The notes under the pieces: generated by a model
What the model was told of the DNA's origin: nothing
Database searches by the model: none
The model's input: the letters and a program-made list of their open reading frames with translations, nothing else
Assembly (NCBI GenBank): GCA_034336665.1
Contig: JAPFBE010000003.1
Span: 13,680,360-13,744,359 of the forward strand
Direction of reading: 5' to 3'
DNA from: Luscinia megarhynchos
Taxonomy: Eukaryota > Chordata > Aves > Passeriformes > Turdidae
DNA length: 64,000 bases
Made by a program: the position numbers and the translations under genes
Shown here: positions 1 to 11,796 of the stretch, in pieces
How positions within the stretch are numbered: position 1 is the stretch's first letter
Layout of the letters: each line of letters opens with the position of its first letter

Positions 1-2807
1 ATCCTGTCCTCAACTTTTTGGGGCCTTTTTTGGAGATACTACTATTTAAAAAAATGTTGGTTTTTGTCCTTAAAATCCTTGCTGTTAATGAAGTTGCTTT
101 CTAAGGACCTTTTATAGAGCAGTGTTGTCTTTTGTTCTGTATCCTGCTGGCTTCTGTCATCATGAACCATAGCCATAGAGGAATGTCTGCCTTTGCCTTT
201 ACAGTAGTGATGCTTAATGGATTTGACAATCAAGTGGACTTGCCACATGAACAAGTTAGGTAAGTCTGAGAGCATAATTGTTATCCTAAACTCCATGAGC
301 TGAGTTTAACTTGGATGCTCTTTAGTCACCTTCTGGTACAAGACTCTGAAGCCAGTGTCAACATTTTAAAGTAAATCCAGTTCTTGACTTGTCACATTAT
401 AAGAATAGCCCCATTATGCTCAGCCAAAGGCCCATCAAGCTCAGTATCCTGTTTCTGACAGCAGCTGATAATTAAGGAAAGGGTGTAACTGCAGGGAAAG
501 TATTGAGTGATATTTCCCCAATATGTTCTCCCACCCCTCAGCAGTTCATGGCTTAAAGATTTTCTGATCTCTGTGTTTAATAAGTCTTTGTGGCCTTATC
601 TTTTGTTGATTTGTCAGATTCTAGTTTTGCTTTCAGCATCTGCAGCACTTTGGGCACCAAGTTTAGCAATTTAATGATTCACTCTGTCAGAAAGTTCTCA
701 CTTTTGTTTCTTTTAAAGCTCTGGCTGAAGATTTCATGTGATGCACCCCTATTTCTTGTATTTTCGGAAACAAAGACTTTTATTCATCCCTTTCAGGCCA
801 CTCAAGATTTTCTAGAATTCTAATGAGAACCTAAACTGAATGATTTCCAGTATGATTTAAGGCTCTGTATTATGTCTTATGCTTTCTGGTTGTTTATATT
901 CCTTTTGCTTTATGTTTATTTCATCTCCACAAATTTAATCATTTTGAGAAGATTATTTTGTGTAATTAAGGTAGAATTAATCCAGGGGCAGGGATAATTT
1001 GAGAGCCAGGATTTGAAGGTAGTTTATTTAATCTATGTGTCTTCAAATCCTTTGGATTCAATTTGCCCAGCTTTCATTCTGATGGATGCTGTATTAAATT
1101 ATTTAAATAGATGAATTAAATTTGGAGCAAACAGAGGCTAATGCATTTCACCCTCAAATAACACGCCCCTGTAGCCAGGGAGCTTTTCTAGGAGAACTGA
1201 GGAGAGTCATGAGCTGGAAGCACTGTATGCAAAACAGGGGGTAAGGGCCACACGAAAACCCCTTTGATTTATCCTCTAGAACTAATTTGTCGATTCCTTG
1301 TGGTCAGATTAGCAGAATGGAGCCAAGAAAGGAACCTCTCAGAGACTGACCATGTGAGCTGAAATAATAAGCAGCTGTTGCTCAAGAGAAAGCTCAGACC
1401 AGCCTTGCAGAAATGTAATTAGCAGCGTTCTGGCTGAGCTGCTTGCATGCCTAGAGCCTGCATAATGCTCTTCTGGGGGGCAGTGGTAATTTTTGGTGTC
1501 TCTTTTGGAGAGAGCTTCTTTCTCACTAAGAATGAGTAAACTGGAAAGGGATAAAAGAGACGGAAAAGAGCAGAATGTACTCTGCAGTACTCAGGGACAC
1601 TAGATGGGGATATTTGCTCACTTTGTGGCTCTTGGTATCCCTCACAGCTTTGGTGGTGATGTTTCCGAGGTACAAGGAGGGCTGGTGACACCCAGAGGAA
1701 GGGATTGATCAGAGGAGGTTGTGTGGGACGAGGGGCAATCCACAGCCTTGTGGCCATTTCTCACTCTGCAGTTCCCATCTCAAACACAGCTGGTCTGTAC
1801 AGCTCAGGACACGCTGAGCTCTCTCTTCTGGCTGTGAAACTCAGCTCAGCATCATGTGGGACAGGATGATCATGGTTCTTCCTCTGCACCGGGAGAAAGA
1901 ACCAAATCTTCCCTATGGGAGAGGGAGAACCAAAACCATGGCAATGTTACCTTTGTGGGCCTGAAGCACTGCTGCTCTAGGTGTCACTGGTGTGTTTTTG
2001 AGGGCAAGAACGGGACATGAAGCTACTTTTTGTATTCCTTTCCTTTACAAATCGATGTTGTTTAAAGCAGGAGACTCCTTCCCTGACCCAGAAGTCTTGG
2101 CTGCCCGTGATGTGTGGCCCAGGGCTGTCACAGGGACACGACTGCTGCAGAGCCACTGGGCTGCAGTGGGCTTAGGGCAGTCCCAGAGAGGAGCACAGCC
2201 ACAAGCACAGGGATTCACATGTCTCTGGTTCTTGGGACAGATTTCAAAGGTGCCCATGGGATGCAAGATAGAGATGATGTGCTCTTGCTCTGGGGGATGC
2301 TGGTGGCAGTGTTGGTAAATGCTGCTGCATATATTCTGTGCATTGTCAGGCTGAAAAAGGGGCACTAATGAAAATAAGAAAGCCTCGAATTCTCTTGTTG
2401 GGCTGGTGAGTAGAAAATGAGGAAAAAAGGAGTGTTGTTGACAGCCTTCAAAATCTGTGGAACAGATGTAATAAAAACAACTTGCCCAGGTCAAATATCT
2501 ACATTTAGTGTATTAGGGAGCTCTTTAGATTTTTTTTTGCTGTCTTTGTTTGTGCCCACATACACTCAGAGCAGATGCTCTATGTAACAACCATTTGTCA
2601 ATATCTGCTAGTATCAGAATTTGTTTCAGTCTTGAAAATATTATCAAGTGGTCAGTGAAGCCCAAGCATAGAGAGGAAGCTGCTGAGTCATAGATAGGTC
2701 CCCATGTTCTCATGACTTTAACCTCTCTGACATTAAACCCTCCCAGTGCACTCTTCCACCATCTCTGATTGCTGTTATTCCCAGCAAGGAAGTTCGTAAG
2801 CCATAGA
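1..2807. other. Non-coding flank, nothing recognised
   Basis: AT-leaning unique sequence. Open frames are at most about 110 codons, lack domains, and none is flanked by convincing splice sites. No repeat family is recognised. Confidence 0.7.
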
Positions 2808-2858
2808 TTCTAAATGATTGTTAAGGTCTCTTCTAATCCAAACCCTTCTATGATTCTA
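2808..2858 (+). mobile_element. CR1 LINE 3'-end fragment
   Basis: The stretch contains GATTGTTAAGGTCTCTTCTA and then ATCCAAACCCTTCTATGATTCT, which corresponds to the usual CR1 tail (core aaggtcccttccaaccc followed by ttctatgattct). Only the last ~50 bases are present, as is usual for 5'-truncated copies. Several mismatches indicate an old insertion. Confidence 0.75.
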
Positions 2859-3487
2859 CTTCCCAAAGTTTTTTGGGGTAAAGAAGGCTGAGATCTTCTC
2901 CAAGTCCCCTTTTGTATTCTAGAAATTTTAGAAAGTTTAGGCTTTTGTGTAGTAAAAGGTGTAGTTGATTTTCAGAAGCAACAAATACCACTTTTTTTCC
3001 CTGCATAGGTTCATCACTTCATTGTACTTCTCTTAAGGGTTGCCTGCTGCAGATTTTAGTGTACAGCCTAGCATTCAGCATACAAACCTTTCTGTGTAAA
3101 ATTAACAGCTGATGGAAATGTTTGGCTGAGCTAGTGGAGGTCTTTACATTTCTCTTTTATCAGGATCAGAAGGCTGCCTCAGCTAGATTATTTTCTTGGT
3201 TTAGTTTCTGACTTATTTTTTGCTCTTTTGCTTTGACAGTGTATGCTTAGATGAAAAAAAAGGGGTGGAGGAGCTCTGTGAGGGATTCCTTTGATGAAAC
3301 ATTAATTGGTATCTACACATGCAGAGGTAACAAACTGCTATTCTTGAAATAGGATCTCTACCCTTTTTGTGTAAGGGCTTGCATTTCTGAAAGGGATGGG
3401 CTTCTTAAGCTTATTGGTTTGGATTTTTTTTCAAGTGGAAACAGAGTTTTCTCTTCAACAAGCTCCAGTCTCCAATCCCTGACTTTG

Positions 3488-3688
3488 GGCTTGCCTACAT
3501 TTGGAAAGGTACCAAAATAACTATTCCAGAATAAGATCCCAGGAGGATATTTTAGAACTAGATTAAATTAAATTGGAAAGAAGAACTCTTATTTTGGAAT
3601 AAGAGGATCCGCTTTGGGATTTATATTGAAATAAACCGTCTCAGAATAATTGTACCTATTTTGGTATATTTCCAAGAGCAGACAAGAG
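3488..3688. mobile_element. Small inverted-repeat element, MITE-like, degenerate
   Basis: The left end (3493-3519) reads GCCTACATTTGGAAAGGTAC then CAAAATA. The reverse complement of the right end (3683-3657) reads GTCTGCTCTTGGAAATATAC then CAAAATA. The two agree at about 20 of 27 positions, with TTGGAAA and TACCAAAATA shared, and the match extends outward through CTTG on both sides. Inside are further near-palindromic words: TATTCCAGAATAAG (3522-3535), CTTATTTTGGAATAAG (3588-3603) and CTCAGAATAATTG. There is no coding capacity. Length (~200 bp), terminal inverted repeats and palindromic interior fit a non-autonomous DNA transposon. The family is not identified, and no target-site duplication is certain. 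Confidence 0.55.
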
Positions 3689-4017
3689 CTGAGCAATGTT
3701 CTGAAATAATTGTATTAAAATCTCAGGGATGTGATGGATAATGTAGAAAATTTCAATACTGAGTTAGAACAATTTGGAGTGAGTATATCTGATGGTGTCA
3801 TACACTTGTTCCATGGGGTTTTTTGAGTTTAAGCAAAAGATCCCACCCTATGTGTATAATTTGTTATTAACATTTTAGTATCAACACTACTGTGCTGGGA
3901 ACAGTCTTACAGACACAGGTCCCACCTCTGCACAACTTGCAGTCTAGAAATAATCCATTTGCTTTGTTATGCTATAGATGTCAGCATGTCTGTTTTGCAG
4001 ATAAAATAGTAGTTTTC

Positions 4018-4102
4018 AACTCTTTATAACACTCCTTCTTAATAACACTTGTTTGTAACACTCCCTGTTTGTAACACTTATCGATAGCACTCTTTGTTCA
4101 GG
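4018..4102. repeat. Degenerate short tandem repeat around TAACACT
   Basis: The word TAACACT or close variants (TTATAACACTCC, TAATAACACTTG, TTGTAACACTCC, TTGTAACACTTA, GATAGCACTC) recurs about every 15-20 bases. Units differ in length and sequence, so the array is old or imperfect. Confidence 0.6.
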
Positions 4103-4109
4103 CAAAACT

Positions 4110-7100
4110 GCTACTTAGATTTGGTTTCTTTTCTCGAAGGAAAACAGAAGAGGATAGTTACAAGAAGGAGGAAATGATAAACAACCACCCATTTGTTCTG
4201 TATTTGTAGTTTCTGTGCCACCCCTCTGCTCAGTTTGCTGTAGGTGGCACATGAGTCATTACTGGTAAGGCAAAATCCATCTGCCTCATCACATCCTGTG
4301 GCAGGGAACCAGTCCAGATGTGGAATGAATACATTGCCCCTATTTACATACACACAGGATGTATGGAGTGGTGGTTTAAAGTAACACTTTCTCATGGCTG
4401 AGAAAGTTTTGTTATCTTCCTGGGTAAAATTTTTTTCTTGCCCCTTTAGGCAATTTCATTTATGCCTTGGCTCCCAATGAGTGGAGGTGGCAGGGATTTT
4501 CTGTGTGGCAAGAAAAGGTCACACTCTGTATTTATTCATCTTCTAATCTTCCATGTACTTTCAATACTATTTTGGTTCCATAGTGGAGGTCTGAAAAGAA
4601 GATATGGAAATTCAGTGGCACAATGTCAAGGTTATTCCACAAGTCAGCAAATCCATAATGTGATTTTTTTCTCCCCTTTATGATACGTCATAATAAAAGA
4701 AGTTGATATAATATGAAAGCAAAAGGCAGTTTCTTCCTATCAAATTATCATATCGAGCATCAAGCCTGTGCTTGAAGGTAATTCTAGCTAATCCTTTGTA
4801 GCAATAAATATCTATTACATTTATCACATTGAATTTGTTTCTCCTTCATTTCATCCAATTACCTTTTCTACAACTGGAAAATATATCAGAGATGTTTCAA
4901 CACATTTTTTATGGATGTTAACTTACTGTTCTCTTCTTGATCTTCTGTCAAGATGTGCTTTAATTAAAATGTTCATGTAACTTGTTCAAGTTTATCCTTC
5001 ACTCCTTCAATATCCAGATAATTGATGGGTTTGCTTTCAAAAGTGGAATATAGCAGTCCCAAGAACTGGGCTAGGACTGAAATTCTGTAGGTGTAGAAAT
5101 TTCTAGGCAAGTTGCTATAACACTAGAATTTAGGATGCTATAGTCAGCGGTCTGTCAGCATTACTATTACAGATGTCTTTATCTGTTTTGCTATTAAAAT
5201 TTCCATAGGAAATACACATATAAATAGCCTCAATCAGCCAACTTTTTTTCAAATTAGAAAGACATATAGTTTCATAGTGTGAAAAGGCAGCTGGTGCTGC
5301 TCCCTCAGGAGCTCTGTGACAGTGACACTGCATCACTCCCAGAAGACAGCAGGTTTTGCCACTGCTTCCCTACAGAGCCTGAGCTGAGGGTTCCACACGA
5401 TGGCACCTCAGGGATTTCTTTTCCAATGGGAGTGTTTGTGCAGTTTGTGTGCACAGTGCAGGGATGGTGCTGCTCTCTCTCAATTGCATCTCGTGTTGCT
5501 TTCAGCTCCTTACCCTATGTGCAAACCATGGTGTTAGGCAGGATGTGTGGGTTGCTTATATGTCTTGTTCATATTCAATACAGGCTTTTTTAGCTGGGGT
5601 GATGTGAGGCCAGAAGATGGATTAGGACAGAAAGAATGGAGTGATTCAGAAATCTGTGATTGGTAAAGGGTTGTCATTAAATGGGAGGGTTTTAATTGAA
5701 CTCTGCAGCCTTGGCTGCTTTCCTCCAAACTACTCACCAATCCTGACAGTGACAAATAAGGTAAAAATCTTTGTGATAGGTACCTTGTAGATACCATGGT
5801 GGCTTCCCCATGCCAGTGATGAGCAGTGGGCTGCTGGGTGAGATATCCAAACTGCTTGGCTGTACATGTTGCTTTGCCAGATGTACACAAAGTTGTTGTG
5901 AAATCACATTGGAATAAGGAAAAGAAAATACTGGGGGGCTATTTCAGCCAAGAGACCTTGAGAGAAACATCTACAACACTTTACACAAGTGCATAAAACT
6001 GGCTTCTCCTTAAGAGAGGGAAAAGAGTAGATGTCCAAAGGCTCAACCTTAGAGGCCTTTCCAGCTATCAGGGAGAAATTTCCCTCCTCTTTAGGGCCAG
6101 CCTGAGGAAAGCACAAAAAGATATAGGAAAAAGGATTAATTTCTTTGAATGTCTTTATTACCTCCTTCTCAGCATATGTCCTTTAAAGGAGGTGATGCAG
6201 GACACTAATTACTGAGGTTAATGTTCTGAAATTCTTCCTTACTCAAGGCTATTTATGTGGTTGAGGAGATGTTAATAACTGCAATCAGTCACAGATTCAC
6301 AAGGGAAGGTGCTGACATTTTGAAGACTGTGGGGCTTAGGCCCCTGAATTCAAAGTCAGGTGTTGCCTGAAATCCTCTCTTTTTATTTCAACCATCACAG
6401 AAATCCCAAAAGGGTTGGTTGCAACAAAACATTTGCAATATTAATGCAGGAAAACGTAAATCCTGATTTAAAAAGGGATGCATCTCCCCATCTGTCCAGA
6501 TGTCTATTTAGAAACAGTCAGGTTTTAAGGAGATATTGGCAGCTTCTTTTATCAGGAAGGATTCCAGGTGGTTACTGCTCTTCCCTGAGTTCCTTCAGAG
6601 CATGGTACAGAGGAGGAACTCTGCTGCTCTGGGATTATGTGCTGCTGGAGAAGAAATAAATCTGCCCTAAGGCAGGCTCACAATGGAACAGCCTAAAGGA
6701 AGATCTGGCATGTGCCCAAAATGTCTATTCCCTTCTGCTCTCCTGATGCTTCATCAATCATATAACCTGTGACTCATGATTGTCAGCATGGAGAAAAATT
6801 TTTGGAGTGTTCTGGTTTCCTTGTACACTGACAGGGTGTTACTGGAAAAAAGAGTACCTTTTCATGGATACTAGCTCCTTAAATCATGACTATCCACCTG
6901 GGAAGAGAGCCCACAGAAACAAACCCATTGTAGTAAAAGTCTGTGAAGCTCTGCAATTTATACTTTGTACAGAAAGATGAATATGAATATGCTAATCCAC
7001 ATTAACATACACATGGTTACATCAGTTAGATAAAAAAGTGAACCACATTCAGAACAACCTGTTTTTCCCACATGCAGACACCCAGACCTGCTCTGGGTGC

Positions 7101-9600
7101 CAGGTGACAATCCTCTTTGGAGCTGTAGAAGCTCCTGGCTCCAGAGAGTCAGCAGAACTCTCATGGCTCTGGTTACCATTGCCTGCCCCTCAAACAAGAC
7201 ACAGAACCTGCATTTTTCATAGAAAAACCCAAACAAGCCAGACTCCCAGCTCCTGCAGATGTCTCTAACACACCAAGAAGCAGCAAGATAAGGGTAGAAG
7301 AACCATTTATTTCCCTCCTCACAGGCCACCTTTGAACTCTGATAGAGGCACCAGTAGAGGAGAAGTGTTTAAAGCAGTTAAGAACAAAGCTAGGGAAACT
7401 CAGCCTGCACCTTGTCTCCTTAGACCACCTTACCTCTGGAGCATCACACCAACATAGACTCAAGTGTCTGAGTCAACAGGGCAGCTCCATCAGCATTGGC
7501 ATCCTTCACCTTAGAGCTGCTGAACCGAGCACCTTCACACAAGTCTATTTCTTTTCCTCTGGGACATCTATGCCACACACTTAATTTGATGTTATTTGAC
7601 CATTTTTTCTGCTACATAAATAAACAGATTTTAGCTGAATTATAAGGAAAATACTATTTTCATATTTCCAAATTTTTCATGAAGTAGTATTAGATAAGCC
7701 ACCACTTGGACTGAGGGCAAGTGTAGCACATTAATAATTTGGAAACATTTTAAATATCAGAAATGTGTAAAATGAAGATTGCATTCAAAGTTTTTTTCCC
7801 ACCCTTTTACCCACCCTCAAAGCCTCGAGCAAGGGAATAAGTGTAGCATCACATGGGAACTTCAGTAGAATTAAATTTTAAATTCAGCAGTCATTAATGT
7901 TATTATATCCTTTCTGCAGTAAAGCTCAAATGCCTGGCTCTGTCCGTGATTCCCTGGCTGTAGGCAGCATTCACCATGTACTTTCCCAGAGATTAGAGGC
8001 ACTTTCATAATACTGTGGTGGATCTTCCTTGTTTCTTTCATACTTGAGGGCAAAACCAGATGATCTTGTTCTGAGGATCTCTGACAGTGGCTATTCCGTG
8101 TCTGGCAGTCACTACAATCTAATTCTGCTGGACGTAATTACCATAATTTATTCTCTGTAGATGGTCTCCAAAAATAGAAGTAGGTATGATCTTTGCCCTA
8201 CAAGGCTCACACAAAAGACAGAGAATTAAAAAAACTAGCAGATAGAGGAGAAAAAATAAAAGAAGCAATGGCTATGGGAAGTACACAGAGAAAGATAAAT
8301 TAAATCCAAATTAGTCCTTTGGTGTGATAGTGAGACTGAATAAGCAGGTTTATTAAAGGGAAAAAATATAATTCAACTAAAAGATAGACATGCATGAACA
8401 ACTCTCAGAATAATACACAGAATGGCAGCATCCTGATGGCATAAACCCTACACTGCAATTGAAAAACTTTCCCTCAGTTCAAATCACTTGTCTCTGGTGA
8501 CACCCTGTCAGTGTGATCCAGTAAGTAGCTTTGTCCTTCCTTAGGAACCCCATCCCTCTCCTATAACTGACTTTAAAATGCATCATTATCTCATTTCCTT
8601 GTCACATTCCAAATTATTTTTAGAGTCTGTTGGGCTCTCCATAGGTGATGAAAAAGCTGTGAGCACAAGCCTTGATACCCAGAGCCCCCAACAGACCCTG
8701 GATCACACTTCACCTTCCAGGCTGGGTGCTCTCTCTTGTTGCACAAGGATTTTCTGAAGCTAAGGAAGCCCTTTTTGTAAGGCAGGGATGGGGATGCTGC
8801 AAACCCCAGATCTGCTTCTCCTCTCAGGGTTTTTCATCTCTGTTAGTACCTGCTGCTGCAGCCTCACATGCTGCCATGTATTTGTCTTCACCCTGTCCCT
8901 GTGATGTGTGGCCCTGCTGCTGTTCCTCCCTGACAGATGGCTTGAAAACTTGCTTGAAGTTTGCAGCGAGAAAAACCTGCATGGAACAGGCTTGAGCCTG
9001 GCTCTTGTGTGGTCTCACGTGGAGGGGAAATCATGCCTGGCTGAAGTACCACAGAGAAAAAGGGATATCCCAGGCATGAAGTCCTGTGGTCACCTAGAAT
9101 CTTATCCCCTTCAACTCTGGGTGCCATGCCCTAGGCATGGCTTTGCTGGTTGCTCCTGTGTTTTGCATTTCTACATCCTGAGTGTTCTCTGCTATTTATG
9201 GGATTTCAGGCTTTACTCATCTTGCTGCTTCCTGCAAGTTTCTGTGGATGTGTCCTTCATGGATAGGACAGCCACATGCTCATGTTTACGTGTAGCACAT
9301 TTTACCTCATGTGATACCTGGTGTCTCCAGCACAGGGACTCCTTCTGCCTTCCTTGACCTTTGGAGCAGGCTGCTTTTTGGGAAAAGTCTGTATCATAAG
9401 AAAGACCTCCATGAATGGGGAAAATATATAAATAAAGCAATTTATTGCTTCAGTTCTGAAATTCCCCTGCAATCTTTACCCGAATATGCAAGCAAGTAGA
9501 TCAGTGGTTGATTTCTCCTATAAAGCCATGGAATTTTCTCCTTTCCTCTGTGTGCAGGAATTTCTGGATAATCTGGGGGTAGGAAAAGGGATGGTGCTGA
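4110..9600. other. Non-coding flank, nothing recognised
   Basis: Unique-looking sequence with moderate GC variation. The largest frames (149 codons on plus at 8908-9357, 123 on minus at 6958-7329) have no recognisable family. A 16-base palindrome, AAGCAATTTATTGCTT, lies at 9435-9450. No RNA gene signature is seen. Confidence 0.65.
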
Positions 9601-9603
9601 ATC

Positions 9604-9970
9604 CCTACCTGTAGTTCCTACCTGTAGTTCCTACCTGTAGTTCCTACCTGCCTGTAATTCCGACCTGTAATTTCTAATTGTAGTTTCTACCTCCTGTAAT
9701 TCCTACCTGTAATCCCTATCTACCTGTAATTCCTGCCTGTAATCCCTACCTGTCATCCCTACCTGTCTGTAGTTCCTACCTGTAATTCCTGCCTGTAATC
9801 CCTACCTGCCTGTAATTCCTACCTGTAATTCCTGCCTGTAATCCCTACCTGTCATCCCTACCTGTCTGTAGTTCCTACCTGTAATTCCTGCCTGTAATCC
9901 CTACCTGCCTGTAGTTCCTACCTGTAATTGCTACTTATAGTTCCTACCTGCCTGTAATTCCTGCCTGTAG
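9604..9970. repeat. Minisatellite, ~13 bp units with a 99 bp higher-order duplication
   Basis: The array is built from variants of CCTACCTGTAGTT/CCTACCTGTAATT (13 bp) mixed with shorter pieces such as CCTGCCTGTAATC and CTACCTGTCATC. Units at the left edge are near identical. Within it, 9732-9830 and 9831-9929 are two tandem copies of a 99 bp block that differ at only one position that I can see (AATT versus AGTT near the end). This points to a recent multi-unit duplication. No coding role is apparent. Confidence 0.95.
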
Positions 9971-11099
9971 CAGAGGGGCAGGAGCTGCTGTGTTTGAGGG
10001 GGGCTGAGGGCACCACATCCCGTGGGCAGCTGCCTCTCAGGTGTGGGGCAATGGGGAATCAGGCACTCAGCAAATGCCTGCTTTCCCTGCCTGTAAATTG
10101 GCTTAGCAGGTGTGTGGGTGTGCATGCTGTAGGTGTCTCAGACTTGTTAACAAAGCTAAGGATATGAATAAAATTTAACTGCTATTGCATGGTGCTCCTG
10201 CCACTGCAGTTCACTGGTAGCAGTAGCTGGGTGAGAAAGAAGATGCTGTGGATGCACAAAACCTTAATCTTCCTGCCATCTTTACCTTCTGATTCCATTT
10301 CACTGGGAATCAAACAAATTTACAGTTTTTTTTACTGGAGAATATTTTGGTTAAAGTTTGTCTTTAGAAGGACAAATAAATCTTGATCCTGTGATTAAGA
10401 AGGCACAATTAAGGAATTAAAAAATAAAATGTTTGCTTATGGAGTGTGTTTCACTAATGGTATGTAAGTTCATTGTAAGTTTAAGGTTATATCTTTCTTA
10501 ATGTGACTCATATTTTCTTACAGATTTTTTTTAATGCAAGAAGAATGTTCTTTTATTTATCTTTTAGATAAATAGATTAAAAATTTAGATAAGTTTAAAA
10601 AGAAAGAATACTTACATTTGTGGTTCATTATTGTAAATTTGCCATGACAGAAAGCTATAAAACACTGTTCTGGAGAAGAGAGTGACCAAAGAAAAGCTTT
10701 TGAGGAAAAGTAAATAGTGAGGGGAAAGGATACACTAAGCTAAGACCTCACCAAAAGAACAAAGCACCACAGAGATGTGTCTGGCTACAAGTACAAAGCA
10801 TAAACACAAAGCACTCTGATTAGTCAACTAGTCTGCTTCTTAAGTTTATTAAAAATGACAAGAAATTTCATACAGAAATCAAGGTATTTGTAAAACACTA
10901 AAGGTGAAACTGCTTGCCATTTGCAACCAGTGCTTTTTATGTTACATTTCATAAGAACTGCCTGTCTCCGTCCAAAGCAGAACCAAAAAAAGGAATAAAA
11001 TAACTAAGAAATGGTGCATTGTGATCACAATCATAGGCTGTTTATATGTATGCTTCAAATTAAGGGTTTGGTGTCATGGAAACAGCTTCTTCATTTGGA
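9971..11099. other. AT-rich spacer between the two minisatellites
   Basis: Mostly AT-rich unique sequence, with TTTATTTATCTTTTAGATAA-type low-complexity near 10550-10600. No gene or named repeat is seen. Confidence 0.65.
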
Positions 11100-11230
11100 A
11101 AGCTCTGCGGCAGTGTGAGGAGGGAAGGACTGGGGAGGGCGAGAGGCAGAGGGAGCCCAGGAGCGCGGCCGGGAGCCTCCCCAGCACCAGCACTGCCTCC
11201 CCTCCCGAGACACGGAGGGCAGGGCTCTGC
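11100..11230. other. GC-rich, CpG-bearing patch abutting the 10 bp minisatellite
   Basis: About 120 bases rich in G and C (GGAGCGCGGCCGGGAGCCTC and CCCCTCCCGAGACACGGAGG) sit directly before the AT-rich tandem array. CpGs are several times denser than in the flanks. Some of the chance open frames of the array extend into it. No start site or exon is visible. Confidence 0.5.
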
Positions 11231-11661
11231 AAGAGTGCACAGGAATGCACAGGAAGGCACAATAGTGCAGAATAATGCACAGGAATGCACAGTAATGCAC
11301 AATAATGCAGAATAATGCACAATAGTGCAGAATAATGCACAGGAATGCACAATAATGCACAGGAATGCACAATAGTGCACAATAATGCACAGTAATGTAC
11401 AGGAATGCACAATAGGGCACAATAATGCACAATAATGTACAATAATGCACAGTAATGCACAATAATGCACAGTAATGCACAGGAATGCACAATAGTGCAC
11501 AATAATGCACAGTAATGTACAGGAATGCACAATAATGCACAATAATGCACAATAATGCACAGTGATGCACAATAATGCACAATAATGCACAACAATGCAC
11601 AATAATGCACAGGAATGCACAATAATGCACAACAATGCACAGGAATGCACAACAATGCACA
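11231..11661. repeat. Minisatellite, ~10 bp unit (AATAATGCAC), about 43 copies
   Basis: Near-uninterrupted 10 bp units: AATAATGCAC with variants AGGAATGCAC, AATAGTGCAC, AGTAATGCAC, AGTAATGTAC and AACAATGCAC. Some longer patterns of variants recur (for example the run ending AGTAATGTAC AGGAATGCAC near 11391-11410 and 11511-11530), which suggests expansion in blocks. Because 10 is not a multiple of 3 and the unit holds no stop on the minus strand in any phase, all three minus frames stay open and give a periodic Cys/Leu/Ile/Val/His/Tyr peptide. I regard that as a by-product of the repeat. Confidence 0.97.
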
Positions 11662-11757
11662 TCATCTCCCCTCTGCTGTTTGCCTGTGGCTTATTTTGTA
11701 CTTAATGCACAGTGTAGTTCTGAATACTTCTAAAGGGAATTTTCTGTACTGAAGGGA

Positions 11758-11796
11758 TATGTGTGTGTGTGTATCTATCTATCTATCTATCTATGC
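11758..11796. repeat. Compound microsatellite (TG)n(TATC)n
   Basis: A TG run (about 11758-11772) passes directly into about five to six TATC/CTAT units ending near 11795. It is followed by a short CA and AT stretch. It lies about 100 bp beyond the 10 bp minisatellite. Confidence 0.95.

Noticed and set aside
9435..9450. 16-base palindrome AAGCAATTTATTGCTT
   Set aside because: A single short palindrome in AT-rich DNA is expected by chance in a window of this size, and no repeat or gene context supports a function.
11060..11665. Three overlapping minus-strand reading frames of 189-201 codons encoding a Cys/Ile/Val/His/Tyr repeat protein
   Set aside because: They are the three phases of one 10 bp tandem repeat that lacks stop codons on that strand. 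Peptide periodicity follows from the DNA unit, and there is no start context, domain or splice structure to support a gene.
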